Shown here: piece by piece, positions 21,148 through 29,230 of the stretch | Numbering within the stretch: position 1 is the first letter of the stretch | Layout: the number at the start of each line of letters is the position of its first letter | Source of the DNA: Panorpa germanica | Taxonomy: Eukaryota > Arthropoda > Insecta > Mecoptera > Panorpidae | Reading direction: 5' to 3' | Assembly (NCBI GenBank): GCA_963678705.1 | Contig: OY783204.1 | Coordinates: forward strand, 1,364,001 to 1,428,000 | Length of the DNA stretch: 64,000 bases | Translations under genes and position numbers: made by a program | The notes under the pieces: generated by a model | Seen by the model: the letters and a program-made list of their open reading frames with translations, nothing else | Told to the model about the DNA's origin: nothing | The model's database searches: none

Positions 21148-21726
21148 CAACCGAAGACAGATAACAATAGTATTGTATTGTGAATAAATTAAAATCAAAT
21201 CTTAATTAATTGTGAGCCAATAATTAATAAGATGGTGATCAGAAGTCCGCTGCAAAATACAACAGCTTACGGCACCGATAAAACAAACATCTCTGATAAA
21301 ACGGACACCATCCCAGAGACTAGCGTATGCCTCACTATACCTCAAAATGTACAATCTCCATCCAACCGTTGGACAACCGTCCAACACAAGAAAAGACTAA
21401 GAAGTCCAGAAGTGCTGAATGCCAGGAAACAGACAAAACTAGCCGACTATTGGCTGAGTAAACCAATAGAAACCAATAACAGTTGTGAATGCCTGACAGA
21501 AGAGAAACGAGGAAAAGTAGAAACCACAAACGAGACAGCTACCAATGAATTAAGCAACACAACCATTATACCCAAACCTCCACCCGTAACAATATATAAG
21601 TTTCAGAAAACGGTAAAACTGTTGTAATAAAATGGATAAAATCATAGAAATGAACCAATGGAAACAGGAAATATAAACGAAGATATAAAAATAGAAATAA
21701 CGGAAGAACGCGTCGTTAAAAAAAAA
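21148..21726 (+). mobile_element. Poly(A)-tailed retroposon C', complete with target duplication
   Basis: RT sequence of A' reads up to TTTAACTGTT, is interrupted by 579 bp ending in an A run (from about 21,719), and resumes after a second AACTGTT (21,727-21,733). Removing the insert restores the RT reading TV/TSNVKFLGVWFD. This is a target-primed retroposition signature. The insert carries the 131-codon frame 21,232-21,627 and no RT or endonuclease. Shared with copy A, so it predates the duplication of the unit. Confidence 0.75.
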
Positions 21727-21733
21727 AACTGTT

Positions 21734-22204
21734 ACAAGTAACGTTAAATTCCTGGGTGTTTGGTTTGATTCAAAAAGCACATGGTGCAAAGAAATCATCT
21801 CAATTATAGCAAAATGTCACAAAGGAATAAATGTAATGAGATGTCTAGCTGGAAGCAGCTGGGGAAGTCATCCTCTAACTCTACTCAGTATTTATAAAGC
21901 CATTGTCAGACCCCATTTTGACTACTCCAGTACATTAGTTTGTACCGCAAATAATACAAGACTTAAAAAATTAGACACAGTACAAAACAAAGGACTAAGA
22001 ATAATAATAGGAGCAATGGGTTCTACTCCTATACAGATTCTTAACCTGGAAACCAATATGCCACCTCTAAAAATTCGAAGACAGATATTAAGTGACAATT
22101 TCTTCATCAAAATAATCCAAAGTAAGTACCAAAATATCATATCTAGAATATAAGCACTTCAAAATGTATACTTTAAGCCATATTGGATAAACAAGAACCA
22201 ACCA
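21734..22204 (+). pseudogene. Element A' RT C-terminal fragment
   Basis: Near-identical to 12,849-13,314: KFLGVWFDSKSTW, RCLAGSSWGSHPLTLLSIYK, HFDYSSTLVC, NLETNMPPLKIRRQ. A G-to-T change makes a stop at 22,150. It lacks the ATGCC duplication of copy A. The RNase H part is deleted. Confidence 0.7.
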
Positions 22205-22545
22205 AACCAAAAGTTTAGAGTATCCAAATGAACAATTTATAGACTTAATAAAAAATATTGAATGTACTGTATTTCAATTACTGCCACAAAAGCACAATAG
22301 GGTAGATGAGATTATGGAAACAGCACGGCATGAAACAGATTTCACTCTTTTCGTATGAACAGATCACATCAGAGTTAAAAGAGACATTACTTAATTTGTC
22401 AGTGAATCTGTACATATATAAATGGGTAAAAGATATTAATCAATTGCTCTCTGAGAGATCATCGCTATCATCTTCTATGAAGAGCGATTGTATTAAAGTG
22501 GCAGCACAGCAGAATTTTGGTAAAATAATTTTGAGGTTATAAACT
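22205..22545 (+). pseudogene. P-like transposase C-terminus (array unit 3, right part)
   Basis: Starts at KSLEYPNEQFIDLIKN, with ECTVFQLLPQ, then a stop at the position equivalent to FVCTDH (TGA in TATGAACAG), and KWVKDINQLLSERSSLSSS. The junction with A' at 22,204 removes about 180 bp of P coding relative to unit 2. Confidence 0.65.
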
Positions 22546-22589
22546 TATTTATTATCAGAATAATTAATACGTCTATTTTAATTTATACT

Positions 22590-23595
22590 ATAGAATTGAT
22601 TTAGTATTAGATAATACAAATTTATTGGAGAATAAGCAAACAAATGCGCTGAATAATAAGCTAAAGGATAACTGTTGGGATAAGATTACTATGAAATATA
22701 ACGCATCAGCAGTTTCAGGTGTACGTACAAAGAAACAGGTAAAGGTACTGTACAACATATTAAAGAGATGCGCCAAAAAGAAATTGAACGACGATCGTGT
22801 AAGTAATACGTTTCAATACGTAACATATACCTAATTTAATTATTATTTAAGTTTTCATGAATATGTAACTATAGTTTTCTCAATATATTAAATGCTGAAT
22901 ATTAATTTTCAGCAAGAATGTTACAAAACTGGAGGCGGAACATATGACAACAAATGTACTGAAGTTGATTTGAAAATTATTAATATTTTAGAAGATAATA
23001 TTATGCCGGATGATAATCCATTCGATTCAAGTGGTGATTTATTCGGCGAAGGTTTGTATATCACTACATACATTGTTAAACAAATGATATATTAGTACAA
23101 ACAATAATTGATACAGATTTTAATTAAAATATTGTTCAAAAGATTAAGATAGACATCGTTTCTTTTTACAGACAGAGCCGAACCCTCGACAGCAGTCATT
23201 GATTTAAGTGCATCCAGTTGAAAAACTGCACTCGAAGTGTGTTCTTTACCCGAACCATCCCAGTATACAACATCTGTTTAGCAAATATCCATAAATTACG
23301 AAACACCAAAAATTAGTAACGAGAGAGTTACAAAAGCACCAGCCATTCAGCTCAAGAAAAAAAAATATTTAAATGAAATAACCGATGCTTTTATTCATAG
23401 TTAATCCAAAAAAAATAAGGAAGATGATTTACAATTAAATAATAAAATAATAATACTAAACTCAGGTAAGGAACATCAACTTAAAAAGCTGGAGCAGAGT
23501 TAAAATTTATTTAACAAACAAATGGAGATTTTGGAGCTGGAGAAAAAGTGTAAATTGGAATAAAGCAAGAAACAAATGTTAATGGCCATACCTAA
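22590..23595 (+). pseudogene. Myb/SANT-like pseudogene, array copy 3
   Basis: Exon a encodes LVLDNTNLLENKQTNALNNK, NCWDKITMKYNASAVSGVR and KVLYNILKRCAKKKLNDDR, followed by GTAAGT at 22,800. Exon b starts QECYKTGGGTYDNKC after TTTTCAG and ends FGEG near 23,050. Exon c begins after a TTTTTACAG acceptor at about 23,172 and has the PEPSQYTT region and a coiled coil with stops. Exon a is fully open here. Structure as in the copy at 15.0 kb. Confidence 0.65.
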
Positions 23596-23639
23596 CTCCT
23601 ACAGAAATTGAATGCTACTGCGCAAAGCCAACGTTATCC

Positions 23640-24042
23640 TCTGTTGGCTCACAAAATTTTAGTCTTATGCAAGATATTGTTAGCAGAGAATCCCATACAG
23701 AAAAGACATACGACGTATCCGCCTACGTCGCGGATTTATTGGGACGTATTGAAGAGGATCGTATTTATAATACCTTGTATTTTAATATGGCATTGATTGG
23801 TAGTGACACATTTAAATTGTCATTACATCAATTAATCATTGAATTCAAAAAGAACAATATTCTGAATGTAGATAATTTTATTTCTTTCGCAGCAAATAGA
23901 ATAAATGCAACCACATGCAGTGATGTCGAAAAGGCTACCCATGACCAAAGCAATAGTCCATTGTGGATAGAACTGAGATGGTCGTGTAACTGCATCAAAA
24001 GTATACAAGATTGCTCGCTGCAAAACACCGGAAGAAACATTA
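23640..24042 (+). pseudogene. YqaJ-type fragment, array copy 3
   Basis: Frame 23,667-24,083 reads DIVSRESHTEKTYDVSAYVA to SPLWIELRW, where a one-codon-scale deletion shifts frame; in the other frame VTASKVYKIARCKTPEE follows, as in copy 1. It then joins Gypsy LTR sequence at about 24,045. Confidence 0.6.
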
Positions 24043-24044
24043 GT

Positions 24045-24660
24045 AAATGTTCGCCTCTACTGGCGAATAGAAGACCTAACTAACAATAGTATAATCGTTC
24101 ATTCTCAAGGATTATACCTGTACACGCATCTGGTTACGCTGTGACCACGTTAAATCGCCGCTAGAACCGCCTTATCAAGGCCCATATAAAGTCGTCAACA
24201 GGACGGACAGACTCTATAAAGTTCTCATTAATGGTGAAGAAAAAAATGCCTCAATCGAGAGACTCAAACCGTGCTACACTAACGAAACAGTTGTAGATCA
24301 CCAAGATGATTCGATATTGCAGCCAACGCAGCCACATCAATGGACCTCAACACTTGACAGACCCTTACGGACATATCAACGTAAAGTGACTTTCAAAACT
24401 CACCACTCAGGGAGAGAGGATGTGACGGCACAGCGCCATTCGTCACGCCTCTACTGGCGAATAGAAGACCTAACTAACAATAGTATAATCGTTCATTCTT
24501 CCAGCGACTCGCAACCAGCACGGATTTTGAGATATCACAACAACACCATTAGACTTACTACTATAACTTCTATACCACATTTGTTATAATTCTTCAATTA
24601 TTAAATAAATACAATAAACTTTATATTCGCTTAAACACACTGGATTTGTTTTAATAATAT
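24045..24660 (+). mobile_element. Gypsy element 3' end: LTR scrap, integrase C-terminus, LTR
   Basis: Bases 24,053-24,104 duplicate 24,449-24,500. Between them (24,112-24,419) the reading LEPPYQGPYKVVNRTDRLYK and ASIERLKPCY is the GPY/F-type C-terminal end of Gypsy integrase. The 3' LTR begins at about 24,419 with TGTGACGGCAC and runs to about 24,660. Gag, protease, RT and most of integrase are absent. The integrase tail and the start of the LTR share one open frame (24,317-24,589). Confidence 0.7.
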
Positions 24661-24685
24661 TAGTAGTGCAAGATAACTACAGAGT

Positions 24686-24910
24686 TGTGACGTCACTGCA
24701 GCTCCACCCGTCACGCTTCTTCAGGCGAAATAAAGACTAACAACAGAGTCACTCGTCCATTCGGCTACCGACTCTCAACCAGCACGTACTATGAGGCACC
24801 ACAACAATACGCAAATAACACTTAACATAAGTTATGTATCAATTTGTAATAATTATTCAGATATTTCTAATAAACATTACTTTTGGTTAAAAACACTTGA
24901 TTTGTTATAA
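24686..24910 (+). repeat. Diverged Gypsy solo LTR
   Basis: Begins TGTGACGTCACTGC and parallels the preceding LTR block by block (CACCCGTCACGC..TTC, ACTCTCAACCAGCACG, CACCACAACAATACG), ending TTGATTTGTTATAATAATATT. It is the full form of the short stubs between YqaJ and P segments in other units. Confidence 0.6.
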
Positions 24911-24914
24911 TAAT

Positions 24915-25910
24915 ATTAACAAACCATTGAATATAGACTTTTGAGGGGTAACACTTTATATGAAGCTAATGATATAGATACGGAAAAATATAAAGGATTG
25001 ATTAAAATCCCGTCAATAAATAATTTTATTTTTAGTATAAAAAGTTTTATATGCCTCTGGTTTAAATTGAAAAATGATAAGAAATTTGAATACTTTTGAA
25101 CCAGAAGGGTGAACCAGGACCCACTTGAAATTTTTTCGGTGCCATTCGAACATACGGAAGGTTACATACAAGGCCAACACCAACGGATTTTGAAAGTTCC
25201 TTCAAAGCATTAGTTATGAATAACATGTCTTGAAGACATTCTATTGATCCTAACTGTGAAGAGGACAAATGTGATGGCCTTGTATCAAATATCAGACATT
25301 TATTAAGTCATGCGGAAGACAGTGACATTGCAGAAGTTGGAGACGTTGTTTCGCAAGTGCGTGCAACTGTACATGAAGTAGCTGGTGCTACAGCAACTCA
25401 ACTGAATAAAATGTGTAACCTAGAAATAGGTTACTTTGCCGGGTACGTTTTAAGAAGGTGCTTCACACTTCTTAAGGTGGGCGATTGCGACATCTGCAAA
25501 AACACGTTAAGGGCAGACTTTCCAACTTCAGTACATAAACTGATCGAAAAAAGAGAATTTAAGTGTCTCTAAAACAAAAGTTCAGAGTATCCAAATGAAC
25601 AATTTATAGACTTAATAAAAAATATTGAATGTACTGTATTTCAATTACTGCCACAAAAGCACAATAGGGTAGATGAGATAATGTAAACAGTATGGCATGA
25701 AACAGATTTCACTCTTTTCGTATGTACAGATCACATCAGAGTTAAAAGAGACATTACTTAATTTGTCAGTGAATCTGTACATATATAAATGGGTGAAAGA
25801 TATTAATCAATTGCTCTCTGGGAGATTATCGCTATGATCTTCTATGAAGAGCGATTGTATTAAAGTGGCAGCACAGCAGAATTTTGGTAAAATAATTTTG
25901 AGGTTATAAA
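24915..25910 (+). pseudogene. P-like transposase C-terminal half (array unit 4)
   Basis: Contains the PLE region with the shared T-run deletion, DFESSFKALVMNNMS then a TGA in place of TCA (25,232), NCEEDKCDGL, ATATQLNKMCNLEIGYFAGYVLRRC, CDICKNTLRADFPTSVH, NEQFIDLIKNIECTVFQLLP, FVCTDH and KWVKDINQLLSG. The subtype word is GACAGTGACATTG. No element A at the site where units 1 and 3 carry it: TTTGCCGGGTACG continues straight into TTTTAAGAAGG. Confidence 0.7.
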
Positions 25911-25949
25911 ACTTATTTATTATCAGAATAATTAATACGTCTATTTTAA

Positions 25950-26995
25950 TTTATACTATAGAATTGATTTAGTATTAGATAATACAAATTTATTGGAGAA
26001 TAAGCAAACAAATGCGCTGAATAATAAGCTAAAGGATAACTGTTGGGATAAGATTACTATGAAATATAACGCATCAGCAGTTTCAGGTGTACGTACAAAG
26101 AAACAGCTAAAGGTACTGTACAACATATTAAAGAGATGCGCCAAAAAGAAATTGAACGACGATCGTGTAAGTAATACGTTTCAATACGTAACATATACCT
26201 AATTTAATTATTATTTAAGTTTTCATGAATATGTAACTATAGTTTTCTCAATATATTAAATAGTAAATATTAATTTTCAACAAGAATGTTACAAAACTAG
26301 AGGCGGAACATATGACAACAAATGCACTGAAGTTGATTTAAAAATTATTAATATCTTAAAAGATAATTTTATGCCGGACGATAATCCATTCGATTCAAGT
26401 GCTGATTTATTCGGCGAAGGTTTGTATATCACTACATACATTGTTAAACAAATGATATATTAGTACAAACAATAATTGATACAGATTTTAATTAAAATAT
26501 TGTTCAAAAGATTAAGATAGACATAGTTTCTTTTTACAGACTATTGTATTCAGAAAAGGCCCATAGATTTAGACAGAGCCGAACCATCGACAGCGGTCAT
26601 TGATTTAGGTGCATCCAGTTCAAAAACTGCACTCGAAGTGTGCTCTTTACCCGAACCATCCCAGTATACAACATCTGTTGAACAAAATTACGAAACACCA
26701 AAAATTAGTAACGAGAGAGTTACAAAAGCACCAGCCATACAGCTCAAGAAAAAAATTTTTTTAATGAAATAACCGATGCTTTTATTCATAGAAAACCCAA
26801 AAAAAATAAGGAAGATTATTTACAATTAAATAATAAAATAATAATACTAAACTCAGGTAAGGAACATCAACTTAAAAAGCTGGAGCAGAGTGAAATGTTA
26901 TTTAACAAACAAATGGAGATTTTGGAACTGGAGAAAAAGTGTAAATTGGAATAAAGCAAGAAACAAATGGAAATGGCCATACCTAACTCCTACAG
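25950..26995 (+). pseudogene. Myb/SANT-like pseudogene, array copy 4
   Basis: Exon a (about 25,966-26,167) is open through KQLKVLYNILKRCAKKKLNDDR, then GTAAGT. Exon b has a TAG in TGTTACAAAACTAGAGGC and a TAA further on. Exon c starts near 26,570 and is preceded by about 30 bp not found in the other copies (TATTGTATTCAGAAAAGGCC). Coiled coil EMLFNKQMEILELEKKCKLE ends in a stop. Confidence 0.65.
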
Positions 26996-27002
26996 AAATT
27001 GA

Positions 27003-27410
27003 ATGCTACTGCGCAAAGCCAACGTTATCCTCTGTTGGCTCACAAAATGTGTTAGTCTTGTGCAAGATATTGTTAGCAGAGAATCCCATACAGAAAAGAC
27101 ATACGACGTATCCGCCTACGTCACGGATTTATTGGGACGTATTGAAGAGGATCGTATTTATAATACCTTGTATTTGAATATGGCATTGATTGGTAGTGAC
27201 ACATTTAAACTGTCACCACATCAATTAATAATTGAATTCAGAAAGAACAATATTCTGAATGTGAATAATTTTATTTCTTTCGCAGCGAATAGAATAAATG
27301 CAACCACATGCAGTGATGTCGAAAAGGCTACCCATGACGAAAGCAATAGTCCATTGTGGATAGAGCTGAGATATGGTTGTGTAACTGATAAGATAAGATC
27401 AAAAGAATGA
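27003..27410 (+). pseudogene. YqaJ-type fragment, array copy 4
   Basis: Open for 135 codons. It shares the RYG.VTDKIRSKE variant end with the copy at 16.1 kb and so groups with array unit 2. A few private changes (NVNNFISF, HDESNSPLW). As in all copies, the nuclease catalytic core is absent. Confidence 0.6.
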
Positions 27411-27439
27411 TACAGACAGAAAAAAAAAATGCAAGAAGA

Positions 27440-27482
27440 ACATTACTTTTGGTTAAAAACACTTGATTTGTTATAATAATAT
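27440..27482 (+). repeat. Gypsy LTR 3'-end remnant
   Basis: ACATTACTTTTGGTTAAAAA then CACTTGATTTGTTATAATAATATT, matching the end of the LTR at 24,686-24,910; same position in the unit as the stub at 16,485. Confidence 0.5.
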
Positions 27483-28470
27483 TAACAACCCATTGAATAT
27501 AGACTTTTGAAAGGTAACACTTTATAGGAAGCTAATGATATAGATACGGAAAAATATAAAGGATTGATTAAAATCCCGTCAATAAATAATTTTATTTCTA
27601 GTATAAAAAGATTTATATGCCTCTGGTTTAAATTGAAAAATGATAAGAAATTTGAATACTTAATAACCAGAAGGGTGAACCAGGACCCACTTGAAATTTT
27701 TTCGGTGCCATTCGAACATACGGAAGGTTCCATACAAGGCCAACACCAACGGATTTTGAAAGTTCCTTCAAAGCATTAGTTATCAACATGTCTTCAAGAC
27801 ATTCTATTGATGCTAACTGTGAAGAGGACAAATGTGTTGGCCTTGTATCAAATATCAGACATTTATTAAGTCATGCGGAAGACTGCAGTGAAATTGCAGA
27901 AGTTGGAGACGTTGTTTCGCAGGTGCGTGCAACTGTACATGAAGTAGCTGGTGCTACAGCAACTCAACTGAATAAAATGTGTAACCTAGAAATAGGTTAC
28001 TTTGCAGGGTACATTTTATAAAGGTGTTTCACACTTCTTAAGTTGAGCGATTGCGACATCTGCAAATACACGTTAAGGGCAGACTCTCCAACTTCAGTAC
28101 ATAAACTGATCGAAAGAAAAGAATTTAAGTGTCTCGAAAATAAAAGTTTAGAGTATCCAAATGAACAATTTATAGACTTAATAAAAAATATTGAATGTAC
28201 TGTCTTTGAATTACTGCCACAAAAGCACAATAGGGTAGATGAAATTATGGAAACAGTACGGCATGAAACAGATATCACTCTTTTCGTATGTACAGATCAC
28301 AGCAGAGTTAAAAGAGACATTACTTAATTTGTCAGTGAATCTGTACATATATAAATGGGTGAAAGATATTAATCAATTGCTCTCTGGGAGATTATCGCTA
28401 TGATCTTCTATGAAGAGCGATTGTATTAAAGTGGCAGCACAGCAGAATTTTGGTAAAATAATTTATAAAA
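27483..28470 (+). pseudogene. P-like transposase C-terminal half (array unit 5)
   Basis: Same segments as unit 2, with the CTGCAGTGAAATTG subtype marker (27,882), CDICKYTLRADSPTSVH, ENKSLEYPNEQFIDLIKN, PQKHNRVDEIMETVRHETDI and FVCTDHSRVKRDIT; the last part is open over 28,043-28,327. A TAA follows GYIL at 28,019. The homology to other units ends at 28,470, inside the KIIL codons, which is the right edge of the array. Confidence 0.7.
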
Positions 28471-28474
28471 CGAA

Positions 28475-28670
28475 AATAATATTTTATTTTTAATTTTCTG
28501 TATGCTATAGGCGCATCCTGTAATCCCTGACTACCCATACGGTAAAACGTCTCACCCTAAATTATTAGGGACTAAAGTTTGTACTGAGTTACGCGTCTAC
28601 ATTGTGTGACTTGTGGTGTTAACCCACGTTTTCAAGTTGTATAACCTATAGTCACCACAGTTCAACAAAG
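28475..28670 (+). other. Gypsy leader or LTR-like sequence
   Basis: Non-coding DNA between the array edge and a Gypsy gag start. It has a higher GC content than its surroundings and reads AATCCCTGACTACCCATACGG and TGTGTGACTTGTGG. By position it should be the LTR end and leader of the gag below, but it has no match to the LTRs at 24.4-24.9 kb and I saw no clear primer-binding site. Confidence 0.35.
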
Positions 28671-29225
28671 ATGGAACACGTGCAACTCCCGCCAATCCAG
28701 AAACAAACCTACACTCTCAGTAAGATCACAGCACGACAAACAGTCTCCGACATACCATCAGAAAAACCAACAAGCGATCCAGCCCACCAGCGATTGGTAC
28801 AAATGACACAGAATACTGTTTCAGATTTTGTTTACGCAATCAACCTCCAACTTACAACATTCAACGCAGAGTCCCCAGATCTCTGGTTCTCCATAGCAGA
28901 AGAGAATTTCGATGCACAGAAATACGCGCAACTCTTGAAAGTACTTCCGTTCAACGTGATAACAAGAACAACAAGAATTGTCGACCATCCACCACTGAAG
29001 GATAAGTACGCCACTCTTAAAAATGCATTTCTGACGCGTTTCTCAGTGTCCGGAAAAAATTGCAAAAACTGCTAAATGAGCGAGTTGTTGGTGACAAAAA
29101 ACCGTCACTCCTTCGAGAAATGAGACTACCAGCAAAAAATTCCGTCACTGAGGAAGTTCAACATCAACTGTCGATAGAACGTCTCCCTCACAAAATTCAC
29201 TCACTTTTGATTATATCAAATTATT
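28671..29225 (+). pseudogene. Gypsy gag
   Basis: Starts at 28,671 (MEHVQLPPIQKQ) and runs open for 134 codons; the SPDLWFSIAEENFD, KVLPFNVI and HPPLKDKYATLKNAFLTRFS blocks are the conserved start of arthropod Gypsy Gag. A frameshift near 29,047 passes to the 29,060 frame with LQKLLNERVVGDKKPSLLREM, the next conserved block. Capsid C-terminus, knuckles and pol are absent, as the sequence changes into a P transposase at about 29,231. The 19,437-19,543 piece is a copy of part of this gag. Confidence 0.75.
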
Positions 29226-29230
29226 TACAG

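Larger units (their letters stand above)
20214..22204 (+). mobile_element. Non-LTR element A', internally deleted sister copy of A
   Basis: Left junction identical to element A: the P sequence ends TTTGCAAGGTACG, then the 5' leader CGTCAGTTCGCATCG. It holds leader, ORF1 N-terminal two thirds, a jump to the RT (at 21,062, with CCA microhomology), insert C', and RT C-terminus to 22,204, where it ends abruptly against P sequence. No Mutator or B insertion. No right target duplication, because the right end is deleted. Identical placement in two units means one insertion was duplicated with the unit. Confidence 0.75.

Noticed and set aside
24053-24500. A CRISPR-like or short tandem array from the two 50-bp repeats
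   Set aside because: Only two copies, and both lie in Gypsy LTR sequence; eukaryotic context.
2270-28470. A functional multi-gene defence or mobile system of P transposase, Myb/SANT and YqaJ
   Set aside because: Every copy has frameshifts or stops, the YqaJ catalytic core and the THAP domain are missing, and the Myb/SANT first exon is absent. Only a fossil arrangement can be supported.
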